A DNA stretch of 64,000 nucleotides from Legionella jamestowniensis (lineage in GTDB: Bacteria > Pseudomonadota > Gammaproteobacteria > Legionellales > Legionellaceae): contig NZ_LNYG01000013.1 of assembly GCF_001467745.1 (NCBI RefSeq), positions 2,265,968 through 2,329,967 of the forward strand, read 5' to 3'. The notes under the pieces were generated by a model. That model was not told the DNA's origin. It made no database searches and was given only the letters and a program-made list of their open reading frames with translations. Both the position numbers and the translations under genes were made by a program. Positions 47,277 through 56,480 of this stretch are shown here, piece after piece. Within the stretch, counting starts at the first letter, position 1; every line of letters starts with the position of its first letter.

Positions 47277-50200
47277 TGATTTCTAAATTTTTTATCGAAC
47301 GGCCTGTACTTGCGAATGTCATTGCGCTTTTGTTAGTGTTTCTTGGCGTCATTGCGATAGGTATTTTACCTGTTTCCCAATATCCTGCGATTGTGCCTCC
47401 TACTATTCAAGTAACAACCAATTACCCTGGTGCCGATGCAAAAACATTGATAAAAACGGTAGCACTTCCCATCGAACAGCAGGTTAATGGGGTGGAAGAC
47501 ATGCTTTACATGCAATCCACCAGCACCAACAGTGGTAATTATAATCTCATTGTGACCTTTGCTATTGGTACGGATCTGAATTATGCACAGGTGTTGGTAC
47601 AAAATCGTGTACAGGCAGCGATGGCCCAATTACCAGAGTCTGTACAACAGCAAGGGGTTGTGGTCCAGCAAAAATCCACCGCTATTCTGCAGTTTATCAC
47701 CTTGACCTCCGAGCACGGTGAATATGATGGCTTGTTCCTTGACAGTTATGCAGCCATTAATATGCAGGATGAATTATCCAGGCTGCCAGGGGTAGGGAAC
47801 GTCATTATTTTTGGATCGGGAACTTATGCCATGCGGGTTTGGCTGGATCCTAAGAAAATGTATGCTTACTCTTTGACCCCTAAAGATGTACTTCTCGCTA
47901 TTAGTCATCAAAACAAGGAGGTTTCCGCAGGGCAAATCGGTGCTCCACCCGTGACAGGCAAACCCTCCTATCAATTTACAGTGAATGTGCCGGGACAGCT
48001 TGCCAATCCTGATGAGTTTGCCGATATCATTGTCAAAACTGTGGCAACGCAGTCGGATGAAGATGCTAATGCCAGCAGCAGTGCTCAAGTGATTCGTATT
48101 CGTGATGTAGGGCGTGTGGAGCTTGGTTCCTCAAGTTATAGCCAGCTTGCAAAACTCAACGGCAAGCCTACTGCTGCTATCGGTATATTTCAGCTCCCTG
48201 GCGCTAACGCATTGGAAGTGGCTCAGGAAGTGCGTAAAACAGTAGCCAAGATGGCCAAGAAATTTCCTCCCGGCATGCAATATTCCGTCCCTTTTGATAC
48301 GACTATCTTCGTGAAGGCTTCAGTGGATGAAGTTTATAAAACCTTATTCGAAGCCGGTATTTTAGTATTACTAGTCATTGTGGTTTTTTTGCAAAATTTT
48401 CGCGCTACTTTAGTGCCCGCTACCACAGTACCCGTAACGATTATCGGCACCTTCTTCGCCATGTTTTTATTAGGCTATACCATTAACCTTCTTACTTTGT
48501 TTGCCTTGGTATTAGCCATTGGTATCGTGGTTGACGATGCGATTGTGATTGTAGAGGGCGTGACCCAGCATATTGAACGTGGAATAGCGCCAAAGGAAGC
48601 GTCTATTGAAACCATGCGGGAACTATTTGGCCCAATTGTGGGTATTACCTTGGTATTGATGGCTGTATTTGTGCCGGCAGGATTTATGCCTGGACTAACG
48701 GGAGCCATGTATGCCCAGTTTGCTTTGGTGATTGCTGCAACCGCATTCATTAGTGCGATTAACGCAATGACGTTGAAGCCTACGCAATGTGCTTTATGGC
48801 TTCGGCCCATCGATCCAAACAGGCAAAAAAATATCGTTTTTAGAACTTTTGATCGCTTCTACAACCCACTGGAAGCGGGGTATGTGCGATTTATAGATCG
48901 TCTCGTCAATCGCAGTGCTTATACTTGTTTGGTGGGTATTATTTTGGTTGCTGTCGCCATTTTTGGAATTACCCGTATTCCAACCGGATTTATCCCAATC
49001 GAAGATCAAGGCTATATCATTTTAAATGTCTTGTTGCCGGACGGTGCTACCCTGGATCGAACAGAGGCAGTTCTTGATAAATTAACCAAGGAAGCCTCCA
49101 AGGTAGGCGGGGTGGAAAATGTGATTGCCATTGATGGGATTTCTTTACTGGATAACAATGCCAATCTGGCGAATGCCGGTGTGGTGTACATCATGTTTAA
49201 AGATTGGAGCGTAAGGGGGAAGGGTGAAGATTTGAGATCGCTTTATACTAAATTTAATGAAATTGCAGCGAGGACGCTGGATGCTAAAGTGTTGGTAGTG
49301 GTTCCGCCCCCTATTCAGGGATTGGGATTATCCGGTGGGTTTCAAATGCAGGTTGAATTGCAAGATGGTTCTTTCGATTACCTAAAATTGCAAAAGGTCA
49401 CCGACCAGTTGGTGAAGTACGGGACACTACAGCCCGCCCTGCAAAAACTTATGACCTCGTTTCGTGCAGCAGTACCGCAGGTTTTAGCGCCGTTTAATCG
49501 ATTAAAAGCTGAATCGTTAGGGGTTGCTGTTGGTGATGCATTTGATACCTTGCAAACTTATTTAGGATCTTCCTATGTGAACCTGTTTACTAAATTCGGA
49601 CAGGTGTTTCAGGTGTATGTGCAAGCGGACGCATCCTCTAGGATGAGCATTGAAGATGTACGTAATTATTACGTTAAAAATCAGGCTGGGGAAATGGTGC
49701 CTCTCGGAACGCTAACCAATATTACCCAGGCCATCGGCCCTGCCCTTATTTCCCTTTATAATTTATACCCTTCAAGTAGTATCAATGGGATAGCATCCCC
49801 TGGCTTTAGTTCAGGTCAAGCTATACAGGCAATGGAGGAGTTGGCTCGTAAACTTTTACCTGCTGGTTTATCTTTCGAATGGACTAGTACGGCTTATCAG
49901 GAAAAAATAGCCGGGAATCTGAGCTATTTTATTTTTGCGCTTTCTTTGGTGTTGGTTTACATGATTTTGGCAGGCCAATATGAAAACTGGTTTACACCGG
50001 CAGCAGTTATCCTTAGTGTGCCATTAACGTTAATTGGAACCGTATTGGCGTTGTCCAGTTTAGGTTTAGACAATAATATGTATACCCAAATTGGTTTGTT
50101 ACTATTAATTGCGCTAGCAGCCAAAAACGCCATTTTAATTGTTGAAGTGGCGCGTGAGCAGCGATTACTTCACAACAAATCTCCTATTGAAGCCGCAGTA

Positions 50201-50464
50201 ATAGGTGCTAAAACGCGATTTCGACCGATTCTTATGACTTCCTTTGCGTTTATTATGGGGGTAATGCCATTGGTGTTTGCCACAGGGGCCGGTGCTAATG
50301 CACGACGCTCCATTGGTATTGCTGTTGCCAGCGGGATGATGGCCTCCACTTGTTTGGCGGTCGTGTTCGTACCTGCCTTTTATGTACTCATTCAAACTTG
50401 GCAGGATAGGAAGCAAAGTAAAAAAGTAATTGCAGTTGCAACAAATCCTCACAACGAGAGGTAA
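47276..50464 (+). CDS. RND multidrug efflux permease (HAE1, AcrB/MexF-like)
   Basis: A 1062-residue inner-membrane pump with 12 transmembrane helices and two large periplasmic loops. The proton-relay residues are present: two Asp in ALVLAIGIVVDDAIVIVEGV (helix 4) and Lys in LLLIALAAKNAILIVEVA (helix 10). The N terminus ISKFFIERPVLANVIALLLVFLG is typical of HAE1 pumps. It drives export of hydrophobic drugs through the upstream two subunits. No regulator gene lies next to the operon. An AT-rich palindrome behind the stop may end the transcript. Confidence 0.95.
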   Translation: MISKFFIERPVLANVIALLLVFLGVIAIGILPVSQYPAIVPPTIQVTTNYPGADAKTLIKTVALPIEQQVNGVEDMLYMQSTSTNSGNYNLIVTFAIGTDLNYAQVLVQNRVQAAMAQLPESVQQQGVVVQQKSTAILQFITLTSEHGEYDGLFLDSYAAINMQDELSRLPGVGNVIIFGSGTYAMRVWLDPKKMYAYSLTPKDVLLAISHQNKEVSAGQIGAPPVTGKPSYQFTVNVPGQLANPDEFADIIVKTVATQSDEDANASSSAQVIRIRDVGRVELGSSSYSQLAKLNGKPTAAIGIFQLPGANALEVAQEVRKTVAKMAKKFPPGMQYSVPFDTTIFVKASVDEVYKTLFEAGILVLLVIVVFLQNFRATLVPATTVPVTIIGTFFAMFLLGYTINLLTLFALVLAIGIVVDDAIVIVEGVTQHIERGIAPKEASIETMRELFGPIVGITLVLMAVFVPAGFMPGLTGAMYAQFALVIAATAFISAINAMTLKPTQCALWLRPIDPNRQKNIVFRTFDRFYNPLEAGYVRFIDRLVNRSAYTCLVGIILVAVAIFGITRIPTGFIPIEDQGYIILNVLLPDGATLDRTEAVLDKLTKEASKVGGVENVIAIDGISLLDNNANLANAGVVYIMFKDWSVRGKGEDLRSLYTKFNEIAARTLDAKVLVVVPPPIQGLGLSGGFQMQVELQDGSFDYLKLQKVTDQLVKYGTLQPALQKLMTSFRAAVPQVLAPFNRLKAESLGVAVGDAFDTLQTYLGSSYVNLFTKFGQVFQVYVQADASSRMSIEDVRNYYVKNQAGEMVPLGTLTNITQAIGPALISLYNLYPSSSINGIASPGFSSGQAIQAMEELARKLLPAGLSFEWTSTAYQEKIAGNLSYFIFALSLVLVYMILAGQYENWFTPAAVILSVPLTLIGTVLALSSLGLDNNMYTQIGLLLLIALAAKNAILIVEVAREQRLLHNKSPIEAAVIGAKTRFRPILMTSFAFIMGVMPLVFATGAGANARRSIGIAVASGMMASTCLAVVFVPAFYVLIQTWQDRKQSKKVIAVATNPHNER

Positions 50465-50493
50465 AGGGTCAAGGACTCCAAATGAGAAAATCG

Positions 50494-50523
50494 AGTAAAT
50501 ATTAAGCACATTTAATATTTACT
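50494..50523. promoter_or_regulatory. AT-rich perfect palindrome between the efflux operon and the next gene
   Basis: AGTAAATATTA and its perfect complement TAATATTTACT are separated by eight bases, 30 bases after the RND permease stop. It lacks a GC-rich stem, so a protein-binding operator for the gene at 50573 is as likely as a weak terminator. Confidence 0.4.
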
Positions 50524-50572
50524 TAACACTATTCTGTTACCATAGCCTTACTTCAATAGTATGGAAATAGCC

Positions 50573-51172
50573 ATGTTAGACAAAAATAAATTACTTAATT
50601 TAGCGAAGAAAGCAAAGAATACTAGTTTTCCTAATCTTTATTTTGAAAAAGGAAATGGTTGGGTGCAAACTTATACTCCAACGTTTGGGGTGGTTTTTTC
50701 GCTTAAGAAAGTTCAAGAAGCATTGGATAGAGACAATTTTGACCCTTTGTTTAACTTCGCAAGAAAATTAAATACAGCAATTGATCGTTTAGAACAACGC
50801 CAAACTAATTTCAATAAAAAACTAGAGGCCTATACAAAAGTTTATGAGCAGCACCACAAGACGAGTTCTTTACTCGATCCTTTGCAATTAAAACAAGATT
50901 ATTCAAAAGCTATAATCGAATTAAAAGAAATCGATGCTGAATTGAGAGAAATGTTACTTCATCCTGCTTTGGAATTTTTGAGGGTCACCCATCCAGAGCA
51001 AGCCGCTGATCAATCAAATCCTCATCCAGCTCAGGTAATCTTCAATCAACAAGGGGACTATGATGTATTGCATCGCATCATGCAATATGCAGGCTTTTTC
51101 AATCTTAAACTTCCAAAACGTGAAGCGATTCCAGTAGCTACCGAGCAATCTACCACGACGCCTAATCTGTAA
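50573..51172 (+). CDS. Hypothetical coiled-coil protein
   Basis: A 199-residue protein without recognisable domain. The middle (about 65-130) is a charged helical stretch (NTAIDRLEQRQTNFNKKLEAYTKVYEQHH and following) likely to form a coiled coil. The end is Thr-rich (ATEQSTTTPNL). No signal peptide or membrane segment. I chose ATG 50573, with GGAA upstream, over an in-frame ATG 12 bases earlier that lacks any ribosome-binding site. It stands alone behind the RND operon. Function unknown; a secreted substrate is possible but unsupported. Confidence 0.55.
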   Translation: MLDKNKLLNLAKKAKNTSFPNLYFEKGNGWVQTYTPTFGVVFSLKKVQEALDRDNFDPLFNFARKLNTAIDRLEQRQTNFNKKLEAYTKVYEQHHKTSSLLDPLQLKQDYSKAIIELKEIDAELREMLLHPALEFLRVTHPEQAADQSNPHPAQVIFNQQGDYDVLHRIMQYAGFFNLKLPKREAIPVATEQSTTTPNL

Positions 51173-51343
51173 AAAAAAAGGTCAGTAAGCCTGGTTGACG
51201 CATTTGTGGCAACTGGGTCTTCTTGGCCACTTGAATCCTTATTACACTGTCGCTTCATCACGTCTACCCTTGTCATTCCATATCGTTTAAATAAATTTAC
51301 TTTTGCTTTATTATGAGCGCAGTATCTATAACTCAGAGTTACT

Positions 51344-52282
51344 ATGAATTTTCATTACTCTAAATGTTCACCGTTTCTTTTTGCGGCAATCTGCTGGATG
51401 TTTATCTGTTTACCTGTATTCGCTGCAAGTCAATATACCAAAGATAAGCCGCTTCAAGAAAAGCTTGCGGAACTTGAAGTCTCTGCAGGGGGAAAAATTG
51501 GCGTATCGGCAGTAAATACTGCTAATAACCAGCATCTTCAGTATCGCGCTATGGAACGCTTTCCCATGGGGTGTACTTCCAAGGTGGTGGGGGTTGCGGC
51601 CATTTTAAAAAAAAGTATGAGCGATCCAACGTTGTTGCAACACAAAATGCACTATAAAAAAGAAGATTTAGCGGCCTGGTCGCCTATTACCGAGAAACAT
51701 GTAGCTGATGGCATGACTGTTTCTGAATTATGCGCTGCTGCTATTACCGTGAGTGATAATACGGCGATGAACCTTTTGGTAAAAAAATTAGGTGGACTGC
51801 AAGCGATTAATGCTTATGCCAGGTCCATCGGTGATAAATATTTTAGAGTGGATAATGATTGGCCTAAGGAAGCTTTTTCGGGGGGCGAAGGTAATCTCTA
51901 TGATTCCTCTACGCCGGCTGCCATGGAAAAAAGTTTGACAAAATTAACCCTTGGTGATGCGTTGGCACGTTCACAACGTGAGCAGTTATTAAAGTGGTTA
52001 AAAGATAATACAACTGGGGAAACCCGGATTCGAGCTGGTGTACCAAAAAACTGGATGGTGGGTGATAAAACCGGAACAGGGGCTTCCTATGGAACAACCA
52101 ATGATATTGCTATTATTTGGCCACCTGGCTGTGCTCCTCTAGTAGTCACTATCTATTTTACTAAAGATAAAAAAGATGCCGTAAAGCAAGACGAAGTGGT
52201 AGCATCTGCTACACGACTGCTCCTGGATGAATTTTCAAAAACTGATTCGTGTATAAAACAAAACGTTTCTAAATCAGTTTGA
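51344..52282 (+). CDS. Class A beta-lactamase-like protein with altered active site
   Basis: A 312-residue exported protein (signal peptide about 1-28, ending PVFAAS) with the class A serine beta-lactamase fold. Two of the three motifs are intact: SDN at 137-139 and KTG at 242-244. The nucleophile motif SxxK reads CTSK (Cys77, Lys80), so the catalytic Ser70 position is Cys, encoded TGT at 51572. Counting from SDN, the Glu166 position is Trp173 and Asn170 is Ala177 (RVDNDWPKEAF instead of the usual RxDxxExxLN). The spacing between motifs is normal, so this is not a frameshift. It may not hydrolyse beta-lactams; it may bind them or have another role. Confidence 0.8.
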   Translation: MNFHYSKCSPFLFAAICWMFICLPVFAASQYTKDKPLQEKLAELEVSAGGKIGVSAVNTANNQHLQYRAMERFPMGCTSKVVGVAAILKKSMSDPTLLQHKMHYKKEDLAAWSPITEKHVADGMTVSELCAAAITVSDNTAMNLLVKKLGGLQAINAYARSIGDKYFRVDNDWPKEAFSGGEGNLYDSSTPAAMEKSLTKLTLGDALARSQREQLLKWLKDNTTGETRIRAGVPKNWMVGDKTGTGASYGTTNDIAIIWPPGCAPLVVTIYFTKDKKDAVKQDEVVASATRLLLDEFSKTDSCIKQNVSKSV

Positions 52283-52365
52283 GTGGGAATCTAGTTTTGT
52301 TTGGCCAACCCTTTCAGACTATGCGGACACCATTACACAGGCGAGAAACCAGCCGTAAAAAAAAT

Positions 52366-54078
52366 TTAACTGACGGGTTTACAGCTTGTTGGGCTCGCAT
52401 AGACCGACTCGTTGGTTAAATATCTCGCTTCAATATCATCCAGCTTCTTGGTTAGATTAATAAATAGCATCGTTTTAACTTGTCGAGTCGAAAGTGTCGC
52501 CAAACAAAAAACTAATTCTTTTAAACTTTCTTTCATAAATTTATTAGTTCTCTGCAAAGAGATGTCTTGGTAATGGGTAGCTTTTGTAAGGATTGAATTG
52601 AGCTTTTCCTGCACTTCTTTATAAGCCTTATTATCGCCATTACGCTTTGAATAATCATTGGAGATTTGATTGAATTTAGCGATTAATTTAAATAGCTCAT
52701 TAAGAGAGGGTGGTATAAAAGATAAAGTAGAATTGTCGGCAGGATACTCTCTAGCCCACTTTGTGGCAAACGCTTTAAACCATTCTCCTATTGTAGGATT
52801 TGGTGAACCAAAAGAGGATTGTAATTTTAAATGACTGTTGAAATTTTGTTCAGTTATAAACTGTTGCAGTTCCCGGTTAATAATCATCAATGATTGAATG
52901 ATCTCTTTTTGAAGCCCTGCATCCGTGTAATTTTGCCATCCCTGTACTATTTTTTCTCGTCCAGTTTGTAAAATATTGTTTACTACCCCACTTGTCTGCA
53001 TCGATTCTATTGTTCTATAAAGTTCCCAAAAACAAACTTCTACAGTTAATTTGCGTTGAGTAATAGGGATTAGAGGTAGTCTATAATGAGCGTAAAGTTC
53101 TCTGGTTTGTTTAGAAAATATTAAAAAAATTTTAAGATCGTCTATAAATTGGGCAGAAATTTGCTGATAAAATTTATCAAGAGAGCCGGCTGCGAATAAA
53201 CCTATTGAAATTTCGATGTATTTCTCAAAAAATTTTTCTTCAATCGTGTTTTTACCAAAAAGACCCTCCAGATCCTGGGAAAATCTATGCATTTCCAACA
53301 TTTCCCTAAAGGAAATTTTGTGCGGTTCATAAGGTAGCCCTTGATAAAACATGCCATAAGTAAAGCAAAGTTGTGTTTTATTTTTGAGCTGATTCCACCA
53401 ACTAAATACTTGCTGAAGTGCTTGTCCTTTTTCTATTCTTTCCTGTGCTTCTACTTGAGAAAAGACGCCTCGGGTGACAGGGTAGGGAAGGGTTTTACTT
53501 TTAAGCGCTGCATATAGAGCCTTATCGTTCAGATGTGTTTTCATCATTTCGCTAGCTTCCTTTCTAGATAATGAGTAAACCTCCACAAAATCCTGCCAAT
53601 TCCCACCCAACAAAATTTCACTTAAGACTCGCACTCCAGTTAAACCTAGTTCAATGTCCATGTTAGTGGTAAAGAACACTTGCGGTATTAAATGATTGAA
53701 AACGGGCTTTTTCCAACAAGTACCTTCAGCGCGCTCGACAATGGTTTCCTGTCTATCTTTGGTTAATCCTCGTGTACCACCGGTTAAAAAATGATGTTCA
53801 CAAACACGTTTATCTATGCAAATAAAATGGATGTACTCACTATGGAGGTTTAGTGCCTGTTGCAATCCAAAGCCGTCGGTAAGCGGGAAAACACTTAAAT
53901 ATCCTGAATCCTTATATAATTCGGCAGCATCCCGAGATAAATTCATATGGTGAGCAGGACTTACCTGGTATGCACTATGTTGTTTAGACTTAATTTTATA
54001 TATATTGTCACTACGTACAAAAATATATTTATTGTCAAAGGTTTGCTCACTAAAATCAGGTTCTCTCTTTTCTTGCAT
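52366..54078 (-). CDS. Large hypothetical protein, candidate effector
   Basis: A 570-residue protein that I cannot place in any family. There is no signal peptide. The N-terminal third is mixed alpha/beta (KYIFVRSDNIYKIKSKQHS, TGGTRGLTKDRQETIVERAEG, TTNMDIELGLTGVRVLSEILLGG), resembling the start of Legionella proteins that take a host-related fold, but I see no clear catalytic motif. The rest is mainly long helices. The tail is short and polar (TSCKPVS). Base composition matches the surroundings. Single gene on the minus strand, convergent with the beta-lactamase-like gene. Confidence 0.55.
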   Translation of the reverse strand: MQEKREPDFSEQTFDNKYIFVRSDNIYKIKSKQHSAYQVSPAHHMNLSRDAAELYKDSGYLSVFPLTDGFGLQQALNLHSEYIHFICIDKRVCEHHFLTGGTRGLTKDRQETIVERAEGTCWKKPVFNHLIPQVFFTTNMDIELGLTGVRVLSEILLGGNWQDFVEVYSLSRKEASEMMKTHLNDKALYAALKSKTLPYPVTRGVFSQVEAQERIEKGQALQQVFSWWNQLKNKTQLCFTYGMFYQGLPYEPHKISFREMLEMHRFSQDLEGLFGKNTIEEKFFEKYIEISIGLFAAGSLDKFYQQISAQFIDDLKIFLIFSKQTRELYAHYRLPLIPITQRKLTVEVCFWELYRTIESMQTSGVVNNILQTGREKIVQGWQNYTDAGLQKEIIQSLMIINRELQQFITEQNFNSHLKLQSSFGSPNPTIGEWFKAFATKWAREYPADNSTLSFIPPSLNELFKLIAKFNQISNDYSKRNGDNKAYKEVQEKLNSILTKATHYQDISLQRTNKFMKESLKELVFCLATLSTRQVKTMLFINLTKKLDDIEARYLTNESVYASPTSCKPVS

Positions 54079-54355
54079 GGAAGTCCACTACATTGCGCAC
54101 TTTGATTAAATTATAATCATTTGGGTCTTTAACTGAAAAGGAATTTTTCTCCTCTTCAAATTCCGTTTGGGAATGCAATTTTTTTATGGGTACACTAAGC
54201 GTTTAAGACTAAACCAAATTGTCCGGAATAGCTTTTTACCTAGCAGAAATTTTTGACTTACGATTACTTCAGTGACGCTCACAAATTCTAGCTTATATTC
54301 AATTAATATTACTTTAATCTTTTTTGGCTATAGTTTAATCAAGTTAAACTGTTTT

Positions 54356-55678
54356 ATGACTATCATGCCAAAAAAAGCTTATACCAGTGCTGTAATGTTT
54401 TTACGGGAAGTCACGGAGCTAGACTTTTTTGGATGGGTTGATAATGATTACAACGTTGATGCCGTCGCTTATTTTCCTGTTAGGGAAATCACTAAATTAG
54501 CTTCTTTGTTAGTGCTTCCTGAAAAAATACGCAAAGAAATGCATATGGAAATTACACCCCATTTTATTAGGGTGGCTATTCCTAAAATTAATTCTTCACC
54601 TATGATTGATTATTTGTCAGGATTTCAAAAAACGGTAGATGTTAAAAAGGAAGAACGTCCTTTAATTGAACAACGCCTGCTCAATATTGCGACCGTCTCT
54701 ATGCCTACAGGATCTTTTGCCAAAAGCGCCCCTAGAACAATAGAAGAACAAGTTGACCTATTTCATCAACATGTAGAATTATCTTACAAGCTCATTCGGG
54801 AGCAAACGAAATTTTTTCCGGATGAATTGGCAATTTGTGTAATGCCTGAATTCTATAGCCATTGCCAATTTGGCGCTAAAAGCTCCCTGTTCATGTCTTA
54901 TAATGCCCAGCAGGAGTTGGTAGCTGGATATTGTAAAGTCAGTAAAAAATATCCTTCTTTATTGATTATGGTTAATGTGACGGCAACCACACCTACCGAA
55001 GTAACGGATGACGAGGGATTAAGCATTGGCCATAAACCTAAATTTCAAAAAACAAACATGCTTCTAGGTTTAAAAGAAGGCTCCATTGTTTATGCAAGTT
55101 ATAAAGTTAACAAAGGACCAACGGATATTCCAAATGAAGAATTAACTTCCAGTGAAGCAGAAAGAAATACTTATTGGCATGGGGCAGTGGATAAAAAACT
55201 TATGCCACTGGCTTATTTCAAGCAATATAAGGGGATAACCATCGCAGGTAGCGTATGTGTAGATGCAGCAGAGGGTTTGCTCGGTAAATATTTGCGCAAA
55301 CAGTTTCCTGAGTTTAGTACTGATAAGTTTGGTCCAGCTGTTCAAATTATTTCTTCAAGTTCTGTTGCCTTGCCACTATTTAAAAAACGTCATGAAATTG
55401 ATTCCAATCAAGTAGTGACACCTGAAATTAGCCATGGTCTCATTATTCAAGCCGATGGTCACAATACATTAAACCGTTCAGGGGTTTGGTTGGTAGAGGG
55501 TGAAAATTTTATACGGCAAAAGCCTGCTGGCATCCAGGTTCTAGACGATGGTACACGGGTAGAGAGTTATTCTATCACTGCGAAATTATTACATAATCAA
55601 TTACATGATCACGTGGAGGAAGACATTGAAGAAGCGAGCTCAATCCGTCATAGCGGAATAGAGCCCAACTTGTCATAA
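54356..55678 (+). CDS. Nitrilase/carbon-nitrogen hydrolase-fold protein
   Basis: A 440-residue protein whose layout matches the nitrilase superfamily. A Glu follows a strand in AICVMPEFYSH (Glu165), a Lys lies in VYASYKVNKG (Lys250), and a Cys follows a strand in GITIAGSVCVDAAEG (Cys301), the Glu-Lys-Cys triad in the right order. FGPAVQIISSSSVALP resembles the strand after the nucleophile. The N-terminal 110 residues are extra. I prefer ATG 54356 over a GTG start 84 bases earlier whose product would begin with a hydrophobic non-conserved stretch; neither has a strong ribosome-binding site. An inverted repeat AGTTTAA-N5-TTAAACT lies at 54332-54350. The tail is acidic (HVEEDIEEASSIRHSGIEP), as in effectors. 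Confidence 0.7.
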   Translation: MTIMPKKAYTSAVMFLREVTELDFFGWVDNDYNVDAVAYFPVREITKLASLLVLPEKIRKEMHMEITPHFIRVAIPKINSSPMIDYLSGFQKTVDVKKEERPLIEQRLLNIATVSMPTGSFAKSAPRTIEEQVDLFHQHVELSYKLIREQTKFFPDELAICVMPEFYSHCQFGAKSSLFMSYNAQQELVAGYCKVSKKYPSLLIMVNVTATTPTEVTDDEGLSIGHKPKFQKTNMLLGLKEGSIVYASYKVNKGPTDIPNEELTSSEAERNTYWHGAVDKKLMPLAYFKQYKGITIAGSVCVDAAEGLLGKYLRKQFPEFSTDKFGPAVQIISSSSVALPLFKKRHEIDSNQVVTPEISHGLIIQADGHNTLNRSGVWLVEGENFIRQKPAGIQVLDDGTRVESYSITAKLLHNQLHDHVEEDIEEASSIRHSGIEPNLS

Positions 55679-55685
55679 GATTAGA

Positions 55686-56222
55686 TTAGGTAGGTGAGAC
55701 GGTTTTAGTATTTTCAGGTTCTTTTGCTGTTAGTTTGCCTGACTCTTTATCCAGATCGAAAGCCTTAGGATTTTTTAAATAAGCATCCACTTCAGCCTTT
55801 TTGCCTTGGACAAATAAGCCTTTTCCATCGGAATACATACGGTGATCTTCAGAAGTATTGTAGGCATCAAAAGCACGATTCTTACCAGCTTGCCCTTTAA
55901 AAAATTTGACTGCTTCTTCTCGTGAGTCAAAAGCTAAGGCAACCCCACCTTCCTTACCTTCAAGAGGTTTTTTACCGGTTTCTTTTTCGTAATCTTTCAG
56001 AAGATCTTCATTAAATCCTTTCTTTTTCGTGTCAACTTGATATTGTTGCGGTGGCTTATCTTCTTCAGAAGAACTTTTCTTTTTAAGAATATTCTCTCCA
56101 TGGGTTTTGAAAAGACGTTCATATTCGTCCTCTTCATCAAGGCTACGATAGTTTTTCTTAGAAAGTTCTTTTAACCTGTTTATTTCCTGGATTTGCTTTA
56201 CCTTATCTTCCGGTGTACTCAT
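55686..56222 (-). CDS. Hypothetical hydrophilic protein
   Basis: A 178-residue, very charged protein. The first 85 residues are Lys/Glu-rich and likely disordered or helical (EINRLKELSKKNYRSLDEEDEYERL). The C-terminal part contains a possible small alpha/beta domain (GGVALAFDSREEAVKFFKGQ, HRMYSDGKGLFVQGKKAEVDAYL) that I cannot name. No signal or membrane segment. It ends seven bases from the convergent nitrilase-fold gene. Unknown function; it could be another secreted substrate. Confidence 0.55.
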   Translation of the reverse strand: MSTPEDKVKQIQEINRLKELSKKNYRSLDEEDEYERLFKTHGENILKKKSSSEEDKPPQQYQVDTKKKGFNEDLLKDYEKETGKKPLEGKEGGVALAFDSREEAVKFFKGQAGKNRAFDAYNTSEDHRMYSDGKGLFVQGKKAEVDAYLKNPKAFDLDKESGKLTAKEPENTKTVSPT

Positions 56223-56358
56223 TTAGAACCTCATATTCGATTAAAATTGCAATCATTATAATTATTATAATCTACCTTACAGCTTATATGTAATTAGCCA
56301 AATCTGGATTAATTTTCAATTTATTTACATTTGTGAAAAAATTAAACCCCTGACAGGT

Positions 56359-56469
56359 CTATTGTTGTTCTTTATCTTTATCGCTTAATCTAAGTTCAAG
56401 CCACATCGCATTTAAAATGGCAAAGGTGCAAGCTAATCCTGTACCTAATATCCAAGAGAAGTACCACAT
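56359..56469 (-). CDS. cydX: Cytochrome bd small subunit CydX
   Basis: A 36-residue single-helix membrane protein starting MWYFSWILGTGLAC, the signature of CydX/CbdX. It stabilises the haems of cytochrome bd oxidase. It sits 11 bases downstream of cydB on the same strand, where CydX normally lies. A GGAGAATTC ribosome-binding site precedes the ATG. The charged tail (LSDKDKEQQ) is typical. Confidence 0.93.
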   Translation of the reverse strand: MWYFSWILGTGLACTFAILNAMWLELRLSDKDKEQQ

Positions 56470-56480
56470 AATGAATTCTC

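Noticed and set aside
44552..50464. The RND pump as exporter of the nearby double-glycine peptide
   Set aside because: RND systems do not recognise double-glycine leaders, and no C39 peptidase domain is present; adjacency alone is not evidence.
54272..54355. GTG start 84 bases before the nitrilase-fold ATG
   Set aside because: The extra residues are a hydrophobic stretch with no conservation cue, and the start is non-canonical; ATG 54356 is preferred, though not proven.
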